A stretch of DNA of 32,653 nt from Rickettsiales bacterium (GTDB lineage: Bacteria; Pseudomonadota; Alphaproteobacteria; Rs-D84), in contig JAIRUP010000013.1 in the NCBI GenBank assembly GCA_031254335.1, positions 1-32,653 of the forward strand, written 5' to 3'. Positions 15,447 through 23,545 of the stretch are shown piece after piece. Position 1 is the stretch's first letter. Every line of letters starts with the position of its first letter. The notes under the pieces were generated by a model. The model searched no databases, had not been told where the DNA came from, and saw only the letters and a program-made list of their open reading frames with translations. The position numbers and the translations under genes were made by a program.

Positions 15447-15475
15447 TAGACTTTCCCTTCCCTCCGGTGTATAAT
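15447..15475 (+). promoter_or_regulatory. Probable addA promoter
   Basis: A perfect TATAAT at 15470-15475 with a weak TAGACT 17 bases upstream (15447-15452). Transcription would start near 15482, leaving a leader of about 20 bases before ATG 15502 with no evident ribosome binding site. Confidence 0.5.
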
Positions 15476-15501
15476 CATGAAGCGATTATGACAGAACAAT
15501 C

Positions 15502-18105
15502 ATGGAAAACAAGACGATTTTACAACCCAATCTTTCGCCGGAACAAACCGACGCCGCAAACCCGGACAAAAATGTCTGGGTGCGGGCCAACGCCGGCACG
15601 GGAAAGACGACCGTCCTTATCAGGCGGCTTTTGAAGCTTATGCTTGGCGGCGCGCGGATGGATTCCATCATGTGCCTTACCTACACGAACGCGGCCGCCG
15701 CCGAAATAAAGGAAAGAATACTTAAATCCCTTGAAGAATTCGCAACGGCGACGGACGCGGAATTAAAGGAAAAGCTGGATGCGACGGGCGGGGGCGAAGC
15801 GGCGACGGCGCGCGCGCTTTTTTACGAATACATCGAAAATATGGATTCGCTTAAAATCCAGACCGTTCACGGATTCTGCCAGGAAATTTTACGCCGATTC
15901 CCGACCGAGGCCGGAATCAATCCGGCATGGGTTCTTATGTCCGACGGGGACAATGCCCGAATGGCGGGAGAGGCCTTTGAAAAGTTTTGGGAAGAGGGCG
16001 CGGACCCGGCGGCGCGGGACGCCCTTATGCACATCGCGGACAAGGTTTCGGAAACCGGCATGGGGGAAGTTCAGGATTTGGTCACGGGGCTTTATAAAAA
16101 CTTCTTCTCGCTTGGATTCGACATTAATAACGCCAAACAATTCGTTGAAACCAGTCGTAAAAGTTTTAGGACGCATAATTTCGATAAAAACGGGTTTTCG
16201 GCCCCTGAACGCATGAATTTTAGAAAAATTTATGGTGAAAAACTTCGCGCCGCGTGCGCGGGGCAGGACAGTGTGAAAAATGCGTCGGAGCTGGCCGACG
16301 CCATGCTGGGATTCGCCGCCGGCAGCATATCGTTCGAGGAATACAGAGGCAAATTCATAGATTCCGCTTTCGAGAAAAAGAAACTCGCCGGCATAACCGA
16401 AAAGAAGTTCGGACCGGAAATCGTCTCGTTCATAATGGCCGAGCAGGCCGAGCTTTATGAATCAGCCCAGGGCGAAGCACAGGAAGAATTATCGAAGGAC
16501 ACCGCCGCGCTTTATATTTTGGCGGCCAAATTCGCCGAGGAATTCCGCCGCGCCAAGGAAGATTCCGCGCGGCTGCATTACGACGATTTAATCCTTTACA
16601 CCATGCGGCTTTTTTCTTCCCAGGACATGATGGGCTGGGTCATGTCCCAGCTTGATTCCAAAATCCGGCACCTTATGGTGGACGAGGCCCAGGACACCAG
16701 CCCGGACCAATGGGAAATCGTCCGCAGCCTGCTGACGGACTTCTTTGTCGCGGCAGGGCGTCCGTCCGTATTCGTCGTCGGCGACCCGAAGCAATCCATC
16801 TTTTCATTCCAGGGCGCGAGCATCGACAGCTTCTTCGCCGCGGAAGAATACATCGGCCGACAGGTTCGGGAAAACCGGCTTGAACTATCCCGGATAGACT
16901 TCGAAAAATCGTATAGAACCGCGCAGAACATACTTGACGCAGTGGACCATGTTTTCAATCACGATTCAACGCTTTATTTCACGAAGTGGAAGCAGGCGAC
17001 GCGGCATTTGTCCGGGCGGGACGGGGCGGAGGGGAAGGTCGTCCTTCATCGCCTTGTTCGGGACGAATCCGACGAAGAATCGAACTCCGCCGCCCGGCAA
17101 AAGGCATTTGCAAAAACGATTGCGGAAAATGTAAAACGCATGCTTTCCGCACAGCCCGACCTGGTTCCCGGCGACATCATGGTTCTTGTCAAAAAGCGCA
17201 CCACCCATGCCCCGAATATTATCGCGGCCCTGAACGAGGCCGGGGTGCCGACCAGCGGCGCGGACCGGATGCACCTTGCGGACGCCCTGCCGGTTCGGGA
17301 TTTGCTTGCCGCCATGCGGTTTGCGACCGACCAGACCGACGATTTTTCATTGGCGTGCGTTTTGCGCTCTCCGCTGTTCGAGGTTTCCGACAAGGAATTA
17401 TATGGGCTTTGCAACGGGAGGGAGGGGACATTAAAGGAAGAAGTAAGAAGCAAGAAGGCAGAAGGTCTGTATGAGGAATTGGAAAAGATTATCGAATGGG
17501 GCCGCGGGCTGGGGCCGTATTCATTCGCCATGAAGCTGCTGGACACCGAGGGCCGCCGCGAGAATATGCTGCGGCGCATGGGCGCGCAGATTATAGAGCC
17601 GCTTGAAGAATTTTTGACGCTGGCCCTGTCATACGAGCGGACACAGGCGGGCGGGATTGTTCAATTCATCGAATGGTTTCTGCGCGGCGAATCCGTCGTC
17701 AAGCGCGACATGCAGTCCGGCGGCGGGGTGCGCGTCATGACGGCTTACGGCGCGAAGGGTTTGGAGGCGCGCGTCGTTTTCCTTGCCGACACCACCAGCA
17801 TAAAAGGCAAGGACGACGCGAATCCGATTGTGCCGATTTCCGGGCGCGGACATTGGATTTGGGCGGCGGGGAAGGGGAAACTCTGCGCCGACTATGCGGC
17901 CCTGCGCGAGGCGTATGAGGCCAAGGAATTGGAAGAATATTATCGGCTGCTTTATGTCGCCATGACGCGCGCGCGGGACGAGCTTCATATTTTCGGGACG
18001 GCGGGCAAGCGCGGGCCGGACAAGAACAGCTGGTATGAATTATTGGCGAAGGTTCTGCCGGAGTTCCCAGGCTGCGAATGCGAGCGCGAGTCCCAGCCGG
18101 AATAG
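15502..18105 (+). CDS. addA: AddA helicase subunit lacking the C-terminal nuclease domain
   Basis: An 867-residue UvrD/AddA-family superfamily 1 helicase for processing double-strand breaks with AddB. Walker A is at 30-38 (ANAGTGKTTV) and motif Ia reads LTYTNAAAAEIKERI. Further motifs are HYDDLILYTMRL, motif II VDEAQDTSPDQWE (about 392), VVGDPKQSIFSFQGA, AYGAKGLEARVVFLADT and motif VI YVAMTRARDEL (about 817). Alphaproteobacterial AddA is normally about 1,150 residues with a PD-(D/E)XK nuclease at the C terminus. This one stops about 40 residues after motif VI, and the missing nuclease is found as a separate gene at 23542-23943. An AG-rich repeat is inserted in frame near residue 645. No addB is present in the window. 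Confidence 0.92.
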   Translation: MENKTILQPNLSPEQTDAANPDKNVWVRANAGTGKTTVLIRRLLKLMLGGARMDSIMCLTYTNAAAAEIKERILKSLEEFATATDAELKEKLDATGGGEAATARALFYEYIENMDSLKIQTVHGFCQEILRRFPTEAGINPAWVLMSDGDNARMAGEAFEKFWEEGADPAARDALMHIADKVSETGMGEVQDLVTGLYKNFFSLGFDINNAKQFVETSRKSFRTHNFDKNGFSAPERMNFRKIYGEKLRAACAGQDSVKNASELADAMLGFAAGSISFEEYRGKFIDSAFEKKKLAGITEKKFGPEIVSFIMAEQAELYESAQGEAQEELSKDTAALYILAAKFAEEFRRAKEDSARLHYDDLILYTMRLFSSQDMMGWVMSQLDSKIRHLMVDEAQDTSPDQWEIVRSLLTDFFVAAGRPSVFVVGDPKQSIFSFQGASIDSFFAAEEYIGRQVRENRLELSRIDFEKSYRTAQNILDAVDHVFNHDSTLYFTKWKQATRHLSGRDGAEGKVVLHRLVRDESDEESNSAARQKAFAKTIAENVKRMLSAQPDLVPGDIMVLVKKRTTHAPNIIAALNEAGVPTSGADRMHLADALPVRDLLAAMRFATDQTDDFSLACVLRSPLFEVSDKELYGLCNGREGTLKEEVRSKKAEGLYEELEKIIEWGRGLGPYSFAMKLLDTEGRRENMLRRMGAQIIEPLEEFLTLALSYERTQAGGIVQFIEWFLRGESVVKRDMQSGGGVRVMTAYGAKGLEARVVFLADTTSIKGKDDANPIVPISGRGHWIWAAGKGKLCADYAALREAYEAKELEEYYRLLYVAMTRARDELHIFGTAGKRGPDKNSWYELLAKVLPEFPGCECERESQPE
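17433..17465. repeat. AG-rich repeat inserted in addA
   Basis: A 'ggaagaagtaagaagcaaga' type purine tract, read as LKEEVRSKKAEG. The same AG-rich unit occurs between or at the start of genes at 18160-18200, 19892-19912, 21846-21880 and 32337-32350. Confidence 0.7.
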
Positions 18106-18120
18106 AGCTTTATTATTGTA

Positions 18121-18148
18121 TTGAAAATTCAATAGTTTTTGTTAGGAT
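18121..18148 (+). promoter_or_regulatory. Probable promoter for the TPR protein gene
   Basis: TTGAAA (18121-18126), a 16-base spacer and TAGGAT (18143-18148). Transcription would start near 18155, followed by AAGGAAG and the ATG at 18174. Confidence 0.5.
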
Positions 18149-18159
18149 AAGGGATAAAA

Positions 18160-18250
18160 AATAAGGAAGAAGTATGAAGGCGGAAGGAAGAAGGAAGACA
18201 AAGACCACCCCGCGGCTTCGCCGCACCCCTCCACAGGAGGGGAACTTTAT
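18160..18250. repeat. AG-rich repeat plus 'cccctcc-aggagggg' repeat forming the TPR gene start
   Basis: The AG-rich unit (18160-18200) runs into a repeat (18196-18250) that matches 704-803, sharing 'gacaaagaccaccccc', 'ggcttc' and 'aggaggggaactt'. Together they supply the ribosome binding site, start codon and first 25 or so codons of the TPR protein gene. Confidence 0.7.
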
Positions 18251-19898
18251 CACGGGGTATAAAAGGCAGGCGCGGGTGGTCGGGATTGTGGCCGTTATTG
18301 CCGCCGTGGTCGGGATTCTTGCGGGTGTCTTACGGAATGAAAATTACCCGCTGATGCGGGCCTTATTACTGGATTCCGGCCTTCGCCAGAATGACGACAA
18401 GAGCGAAGAGCGCAAGGGTAAAGAGTTCGGGGAATTCATGGCCGGTTTGCACGCCATTCAAATCAGCGATTTCGCCGGCATGAAACGATTCTCGGAAGCC
18501 ATGTCCGATTCCAATTCCAAACTTGTGCGCGAGACCGTCATGCGCGCCGCATTCATGTCCGGCGGCGACCTTGTCGGCGGACATCCCGGGACGGGCGAGG
18601 CGACTCTTGTAAAATTATCCATCGATTTCGCTTTGGCCGCCAAAGAAAACCGCTGGAAGGACGCTTGGAAAATCGTTCGCGCGAAAGACATTTTCCTGCT
18701 TGCTCCGGCACGCATTGTCGCCGCCGTCGCCGCCGGGCAACCCGAATTCGCCCATAAAATCGCCGATTCCAACAAGGCCTTTCCCGACCTGGTCAATTTC
18801 TATCACGGGTTCGCCCACGCCGTTCAGGGGCAGCCGAAATCCGCGAAGAAATATTTCGATTTGATGTCCGACGATTTCCTCAACCTGAACGATTTCCTTT
18901 TCATTCGCGCGTTCTATCTTCACCACAAGATGGATGAGGCGGCCGCCGCGCTTACCGAGCGGTTCGCCGCCAATCCGCGCGGCAGCTTTATCGCCGACAT
19001 AGCCGATTTGCCCGACTGGTCCAATTACGACACTTATCAAAAGCAGGTGCGTTTCGGCCTTGTTTCCGTTGTCGCGCACAATCCGTTCATGGTCGGGACC
19101 GGCTGGGGCTTGGTCGCCCTCCGCACCGCCGAGGCCGTGGCCCTTGGCGAGGCCGACGACGCCCTGAACTATTATCTCGGCATGAATTTCGCCGGGACCG
19201 GGCATGGCGATTTCTTCTTCGACCGCATATCGGAGGCCAGTCCTTTCCGCCCCTTTGTCATGGCGCAGGGCGGCGCGTCGGCAAGGGTTCTTGAAAAACT
19301 GGTCAAGAAATATCCGTCGTTCACGCCCGCCGTCGGCCGGCTTGCGCTTCTGCGAATCGCGGACGGAGATTTGCGCGGCGCGCTGAAAACAATCGACCGC
19401 GCCTTGGACCATGCCAAAGACGCGTCGCCTTCAACCACCGTTTATCTTCTCAAAATCCGGGCGCACATAAATCTTCTGGCCGGCGAGCTGTTCGAGGCCG
19501 AGAACGACCTTAACGAGGCCTCGCTTTTAATGCCCAAAGACCACGGGCTTATCGCCGACAAGGCCCGCGTTTGGGCCGCGCAAGGCCGCGCCTTGGACCA
19601 GGCTTACGATTTGATGGTATCCCTTATCAAGGAGAATCCCGGCGTGTCCGATTATTGGGACGCAATCGGCGTCGTCCTTAACGCGCGCGGCGAAGGCGCG
19701 GAGGCCGCCAAAATTTTCGAGCGGGTGCAGCGCATAGAGCCGGATGTTTCCAGCTATGCCGAGCATGCGGGCGACGCATACTCCGCCATCGGCGAAGTTC
19801 GGCGCGCGAAAGACGCGTATCGGCGCGCGCTTGACCTTAAAGCCGACGGGCAAATCAACGCGCGGGAAGTAAGGAAGAAGATGAATAGATTAAAGTAA
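18174..19898 (+). CDS. Membrane-anchored tetratricopeptide repeat protein
   Basis: A 574-residue protein. A basic N-terminal tail (1-33) precedes one membrane segment (about 34-53, VVGIVAVIAAVVGILAGVL) and a long helical region. At least three or four recognisable TPR units lie in the C-terminal third, including YLLKIRAHINLLAGELFEAE and AEHAGDAYSAIGEVRRAKDA. TPR domains mediate protein-protein contacts; the large part should face the periplasm. Two repeat families contribute codons: the first 25 or so residues come from an AG-rich plus 'cccctcc...ggagggg' repeat, and about 66-76 (LDSGLRQNDD) from a class III palindrome. The ribosome binding site AAGGAAG is itself part of the AG-rich repeat. 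Confidence 0.85.
   Translation: MKAEGRRKTKTTPRLRRTPPQEGNFITGYKRQARVVGIVAVIAAVVGILAGVLRNENYPLMRALLLDSGLRQNDDKSEERKGKEFGEFMAGLHAIQISDFAGMKRFSEAMSDSNSKLVRETVMRAAFMSGGDLVGGHPGTGEATLVKLSIDFALAAKENRWKDAWKIVRAKDIFLLAPARIVAAVAAGQPEFAHKIADSNKAFPDLVNFYHGFAHAVQGQPKSAKKYFDLMSDDFLNLNDFLFIRAFYLHHKMDEAAAALTERFAANPRGSFIADIADLPDWSNYDTYQKQVRFGLVSVVAHNPFMVGTGWGLVALRTAEAVALGEADDALNYYLGMNFAGTGHGDFFFDRISEASPFRPFVMAQGGASARVLEKLVKKYPSFTPAVGRLALLRIADGDLRGALKTIDRALDHAKDASPSTTVYLLKIRAHINLLAGELFEAENDLNEASLLMPKDHGLIADKARVWAAQGRALDQAYDLMVSLIKENPGVSDYWDAIGVVLNARGEGAEAAKIFERVQRIEPDVSSYAEHAGDAYSAIGEVRRAKDAYRRALDLKADGQINAREVRKKMNRLK
18369..18397. repeat. Palindromic repeat, class III (ttccggc type) inside the TPR gene
   Basis: It reads 'ctggattccggccttcgcca' then 'gaatgacga'. 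The intact form at 27547-27577 has full arms ATTCCGGC/GCCGGAAT; here the right arm has decayed slightly. It is in frame, between the membrane segment and the helical domain. Confidence 0.65.
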
Positions 19899-19969
19899 GA
19901 AGGAAGAAGTATCGCGTCGCTTTGCGACAGTTATCACCTGGATGGTCGGGTCCTTGCCCGACCATGACA
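19892..19969. repeat. Three-part composite repeat (AG-rich, gtcgc, class I)
   Basis: AG-rich tract (19892-19912, overlapping the end of the TPR gene), GTCGC/GCGAC palindrome (19914-19930) and class I palindrome with arms GGTCGGG/CCCGACC (19931-19969). It fills the gap before the ABC exporter gene. Confidence 0.8.
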
Positions 19970-19988
19970 TAAAAAAAGAGAAAACAAA

Positions 19989-21845
19989 ATGTCATGTCCG
20001 ATGTGCGATTCGCTGCACGAATGCGAAGATGAAAAATGCCGGTGCGCCGGAAAACAGGCCGACACCGGCCTGCCCAAGACCATCATCGGTTTTTGGTTCA
20101 AATACGGCTTCAAGACCATGCCATGGGTTCTGACCCTTTGGGCCGCGCTGTTCATCCTTGCGGAAATCGGGTTCAAGGTAATCAACCCGCTTCTTTACAG
20201 ATGGTTCGTTTCCGTTTTCGAGAGCGGCCTGCCGATTGGCGCCGACTGGATTTCATACGCATTGCCGCCAATCATAACCATATTCCTTCTCATGCTGCTT
20301 TTCGACATAATCGACGCGTCCAAGAACCTTATGCAGGGGCGGTGGACGCCAAAGCTCGCGCGCAGAATATCCGAGAAAATTTTCGACTGGCTTTATCTTC
20401 AATCGTCGTATTTCTTCCACAACACTTTCGCCGGAAAAATCAACAGCCAGGCCAATTACATATCCGACGGTTTGCGCCGCGTCCTGCGAGAGGGGATGCA
20501 ATTCGCGGTCTGCTTCGCCGCAATCGTCCTTAACCTTGGGCTTATCGGCATGCTTAACTGGAAGGTGGCGACCGTCATGATTGCCGCCTTTACATTCAGG
20601 TTCATCTGGTCTTTGGAGTGGGTCGGGAAAATGCAGGGGCGGTTCGAGAAGTCTTCCAATCTGGCGTCCTCGCTGAACGGCCGCCTGATAGACAGCCTGT
20701 CGAACTTCAACATCATCAAGCTGTTTTCCGCGACCGCGCGAGAGAAGCGGCACATGGCGGAGCCGCGCGGCGAGCTGCAAACCGCGCAGAAAAAAGCCAA
20801 CGACACCATGTTCCTGTTCTGGGCCGTGCCGTCCCTTCTGACCACCGGGTCCTTTATAATCGTAATGCTTTTGTGCGCGTCGATGTATTTCAACGGAACC
20901 ATGACCATCGCCGAGGTCGTTTTCGCGTGGTCCGTTTATTGGGCCAATTCCGAGGCCGTGTCCCAGATGGTTTGGACCCTTCCCGACCTGATGGAAAATT
21001 ACGGCAACGCCAGGCAGGCTTACGCCATGATTAACAAGCCCCTTGATGTAATCGACGCCAGCGGCGCGAAAATCCTGAAAGCGACCAAAGGCAAAATCGA
21101 GTTCAGGGATGTGTCGTTCAGATACAAGCGCGCGAAGCCAGGCAAGCGGATGGATGTCATAACCGGTTTCAACCTTGTCATCAAACCCGGCGAGAAAGTC
21201 GGAATCGTCGGGCGAAGCGGCGCGGGAAAGACCACCCTTGTGAATCTTCTTCTGCGCTTTTACGATTTGACGCGCGGCAAAATCCTGATTGACGGGCAGG
21301 ACATATCCAAGGCGACCCAGGATTCGCTTCACGACGCAATCGCGTTCATTCCGCAGGACCCGTCCATGTTCAACCGCAAATTATGCGAAAATATCGGATA
21401 CGGGAAAGAGGGCGCGACCGCGGACGAAATCCAGGACGCAGCCGAAAACGCCTCGGCCAAAAATTTCATAATGGACGCGCCCGACGGATTCGACACCCTT
21501 GTCGGCGACCGCGGCATAAAACTGTCCGGCGGGCAAAGGCAGCGCATAGCAATCGCACGCGCCTTCCTTAAAACCGCGCCGATTCTCGTTCTGGACGAAG
21601 CCACCAGCGCGCTTGATTCGGAAACCGAGGCCGCAATCCAAAAGGCCATAGCCAAACTTTCCGCAAAGCGCACCACCATCGCAATCGCGCACCGCCTTTC
21701 GACCCTTCGCAATATGGACCGCATAATCGTCATGGACAGGGGCCGCATCGTCGAATCCGGGCCGCACAGCGAGCTGCTTAAAAAGAAGGACGGCATTTAC
21801 GCGAAGCTGTGGAAGATGCAGAGCGGAGGGTTTATTCAGGAATAA
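19989..21845 (+). CDS. ABC exporter (fused membrane and ATPase domains) with Cys-rich N terminus
   Basis: A 618-residue half-transporter of the MsbA/Atm1-like exporter class. It has six membrane helices between about 35 and 330 and an ATPase domain: Walker A GRSGAGKTT (about 408), Q-loop FIPQDPSMFNRKL, signature LSGGQRQRIAIARA, Walker B ILVLDEATSALD and H-loop IAHRLSTL. It should work as a homodimer exporting a lipid, peptide or metal-thiol substrate. The N-terminal tail holds six cysteines in 19 residues (MSCPMCDSLHECEDEKCRC), including CPMC and CRC, unusual for exporters and suggestive of metal binding. The ATG at 19989 has only a weak AAGAG upstream; a start further downstream would lose the Cys cluster. 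Confidence 0.9.
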   Translation: MSCPMCDSLHECEDEKCRCAGKQADTGLPKTIIGFWFKYGFKTMPWVLTLWAALFILAEIGFKVINPLLYRWFVSVFESGLPIGADWISYALPPIITIFLLMLLFDIIDASKNLMQGRWTPKLARRISEKIFDWLYLQSSYFFHNTFAGKINSQANYISDGLRRVLREGMQFAVCFAAIVLNLGLIGMLNWKVATVMIAAFTFRFIWSLEWVGKMQGRFEKSSNLASSLNGRLIDSLSNFNIIKLFSATAREKRHMAEPRGELQTAQKKANDTMFLFWAVPSLLTTGSFIIVMLLCASMYFNGTMTIAEVVFAWSVYWANSEAVSQMVWTLPDLMENYGNARQAYAMINKPLDVIDASGAKILKATKGKIEFRDVSFRYKRAKPGKRMDVITGFNLVIKPGEKVGIVGRSGAGKTTLVNLLLRFYDLTRGKILIDGQDISKATQDSLHDAIAFIPQDPSMFNRKLCENIGYGKEGATADEIQDAAENASAKNFIMDAPDGFDTLVGDRGIKLSGGQRQRIAIARAFLKTAPILVLDEATSALDSETEAAIQKAIAKLSAKRTTIAIAHRLSTLRNMDRIIVMDRGRIVESGPHSELLKKKDGIYAKLWKMQSGGFIQE

Positions 21846-21943
21846 AGGAAGAGGGAAGAAGGCAGAAGGAAGAAGGGATGAGTCGCCGCACAAGCGGCGA
21901 CTTATTTATTACCCGGGTCCTCGGGTTAAACCCGAGGACGACA
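21846..21943. repeat. Three-part composite repeat (AG-rich, gtcgc, class I)
   Basis: AG-rich tract (21846-21880), GTCGCCGC/GCGGCGAC (21882-21902) and a class I copy with arms CCTCGGG/CCCGAGG (21905-21943). It occupies the entire gap between the convergent ABC exporter and the small orphan gene. Confidence 0.85.
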
Positions 21944-21948
21944 ATCCA

Positions 21949-22209
21949 TCATCGGGAGGAGTTGCGGAGGATGGCGCGGGCTTCGGAATACTGCGCCCTA
22001 AGATAATCAGGCATATCCCATTTCGCCGTTTTCGTCGGAAATTTGCCGTCGGTGCGCTCGACGCATTCACGCGCCGCCTGCAAATCCGCCTCGGACGGGT
22101 TGTCGATATTCCAATTATTATTTATGCCGCCGTCGTATGTTTTCGACGGGTAGCCTATCACATCGTGCGACTGAAACTGCATTGCCCCGTTCACATAAGT
22201 ATATGACAT
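21949..22209 (-). CDS. Small protein of unknown function, downstream of dus
   Basis: An 86-residue soluble protein, rich in Tyr, Asn and Asp, with one cysteine; no signal peptide or membrane segment. The C-terminal half (EADLQAARECVERTDGKFPT, then PDYLRAQYSEARAILRNS) looks helical. The start at 22209 follows the dus stop by 11 bases with GGGG upstream, so it is probably translated from the dus transcript. No family is recognised. Support comes from operon spacing and ordinary composition. Confidence 0.55.
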   Translation of the reverse strand: MSYTYVNGAMQFQSHDVIGYPSKTYDGGINNNWNIDNPSEADLQAARECVERTDGKFPTKTAKWDMPDYLRAQYSEARAILRNSSR

Positions 22210-22220
22210 GCGCGCACCCC

Positions 22221-23204
22221 TTAGCTGAAAAACCCAGCAACAGATTGGCGCATTTCGCCCGGGTCGGTCAAGCCGAATATTTTCGCCCTAAACTCCGCGC
22301 CGCCCGGCATGCCCGCGGAATACCAAGCCAGGTGCTTCCTGAACATATAGACGCCGTTCGGGAGACCGTAGTAGGCGAGGGAATAATCCAAGTGTCTTAA
22401 TATTGTGTCGCTGCGCGACAAACTTGAACACAATGGACCCCCGGCTTCCCGGGGGTGACGGGCAGGGGAAAGTTCTACACGGGAACTTAGGGCGTATGGA
22501 TTTCCTAAAAGGACGCGGGCGAGCATGACGCCGTCGCAGTTCGTAATATCCCGCACTCGCGCGATGTCGTCATGCGTTCTTATATCGCCGTTCGCAATTA
22601 TAGGAATCGGCGAGCTTTCCTTTATACGCGCTATGGCATCCCAATCCGCTTTGCCCGAATAGCCTTGCGCGCGGGTGCGCCCGTGGACCGTTGCGAAGCC
22701 CGCGCCGCTGTCCGCGCATATTTTGATTAATTCCGCGCTGTCGAGATGTCCTGCGTCCCAGCCCAGCCGCGTTTTTATAGAGATTGGTATTTTAACCGCC
22801 TTACGGATGGCAGCGACGATTTCGCCCGCCAGCTTATGGTCGCGCATAAGGTTCGCGCCGGCCAATGCGCGGGTCGCAACCTTGGGAACAGGGCAGCCCA
22901 TATTCACATCAATCCATTTCGCGCCGCGCGATTCCAGAATCCTTGCGCCTTCGGCCATCGCCGCCGGGTCCGCGCCGAAGATTTGCGCGCCAATCAAGCC
23001 TTCCGCCGAAAAGTCGTCCGAATTTCGTTTGGCCTTCGCGTTCTGTATCAGGCTGTGGCACGAATTCATTTCCGTCATAAGCGGCGCGAATGGCGCGATT
23101 TCGCGCAAAATCTTCCGATACGGCAAATCCGTCACGCCAGCCAGCGGCGCCGCGAATATCGGGCTTTCAATATAAAGTTTATCAAGTTGCAGCGGGCGAA
23201 ACAT
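22221..23204 (-). CDS. dusB: tRNA-dihydrouridine synthase (DusB-like) with a repeat-encoded insertion
   Basis: A 327-residue FMN-dependent enzyme that reduces uridines in the tRNA D loop. It has the TIM-barrel start APLAGVTDLPYRKI, catalytic Cys104 in DVNMGCPVPKV, SIKTRLGWD, VHGRTRAQGYSG and the flavin-phosphate region PIIANGDI and GVMLARVLLGNPY. A C-terminal helical domain (YGLPNGVYMFRKHLAWY) follows. Between them, residues about 240-266 (from RVELSPARHPREAGG) are encoded by a composite palindromic repeat absent from the family. The start codon is 17 bases from that of the divergent ftsB-like gene and has no ribosome binding site; GATTAT lies six bases upstream, suggesting a leaderless mRNA. 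Confidence 0.93.
   Translation of the reverse strand: MFRPLQLDKLYIESPIFAAPLAGVTDLPYRKILREIAPFAPLMTEMNSCHSLIQNAKAKRNSDDFSAEGLIGAQIFGADPAAMAEGARILESRGAKWIDVNMGCPVPKVATRALAGANLMRDHKLAGEIVAAIRKAVKIPISIKTRLGWDAGHLDSAELIKICADSGAGFATVHGRTRAQGYSGKADWDAIARIKESSPIPIIANGDIRTHDDIARVRDITNCDGVMLARVLLGNPYALSSRVELSPARHPREAGGPLCSSLSRSDTILRHLDYSLAYYGLPNGVYMFRKHLAWYSAGMPGGAEFRAKIFGLTDPGEMRQSVAGFFS
22404..22492. repeat. Composite palindromic repeat inserted in dus
   Basis: GTCGC/GCGAC (22411-22425) followed by ACCCCCGGC/CCGGGGGT (22433-22460) and 'gggaacttaggg'. The intergenic counterpart is 8475-8560. The copy is open on the dus strand and keeps the frame. Confidence 0.8.
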
Positions 23205-23215
23205 TTTGTTATAAT
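23187..23215 (+). promoter_or_regulatory. Promoter of the ftsB-like gene (leaderless)
   Basis: TTGCAG (23187-23192), a 17-base spacer and a perfect TATAAT (23210-23215). Six bases follow before ATG 23222, so transcription should begin at or next to the A of the start codon. The -35 box lies within the 5' coding part of the divergent dus gene. Confidence 0.7.
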
Positions 23216-23238
23216 CGCATTATGTTCGGGAAAATCAA
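23211..23238 (-). promoter_or_regulatory. Probable promoter of dus (leaderless, overlapping the ftsB promoter)
   Basis: On the minus strand TTGATT (23238-23233), a 16-base spacer and GATTAT (23216-23211), six bases before the dus ATG. The -10 boxes of the two divergent promoters overlap. Confidence 0.5.
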
Positions 23239-23545
23239 GCAATTATTAGAGTTCCTGCGCCTTGCGCTTCGCGGCGGATGGCAGGGCGTTATCGGCGCGC
23301 TTTTGATTCCGCTGGCCCTTTGGCTTTTGTTCGCCGCCGTATTCGACGAGGGCGGTTTGGTTCAGCTTGTCAAACTGTCGCGCGCCGAGGCGCGGATGGA
23401 GCGCGTCGTCGCCGAAAAGCGCGCCAAGCTGGACGACCTTAACCTGCATATCGGGCTGCTTAACAACCGCTCGCCCGACTATATGGAAGAGCTGATTCAG
23501 AAGCGGCTGAACATGGCCGAGCAGGGGACGAAGGTTCTGAAATGA
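23222..23545 (+). CDS. ftsB: FtsB/DivIC-like septum formation protein
   Basis: A 107-residue bitopic membrane protein: a short basic cytoplasmic tail, one membrane segment (about 23-42) and a periplasmic coiled coil (about 44-78, LSRAEARMERVVAEKRAKLD). The C-terminal stretch SPDYMEELIQKRLNMAEQGT matches the DivIC/FtsB pattern of a short helix after a conserved 'D-Y-x-E-E'. It would join FtsL and FtsQ at the division site. In Alphaproteobacteria it commonly neighbours eno and pdhA; here it sits between dus and an AddA nuclease gene, whose ATG overlaps its stop (ATGA). There is no ribosome binding site; the promoter positions suggest a leaderless transcript. Confidence 0.82.
   Translation: MFGKIKQLLEFLRLALRGGWQGVIGALLIPLALWLLFAAVFDEGGLVQLVKLSRAEARMERVVAEKRAKLDDLNLHIGLLNNRSPDYMEELIQKRLNMAEQGTKVLK

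Noticed and set aside
20253-21332. Long minus-strand frame within the ABC exporter gene
   Set aside because: It covers conserved exporter coding sequence and shows no family features of its own.
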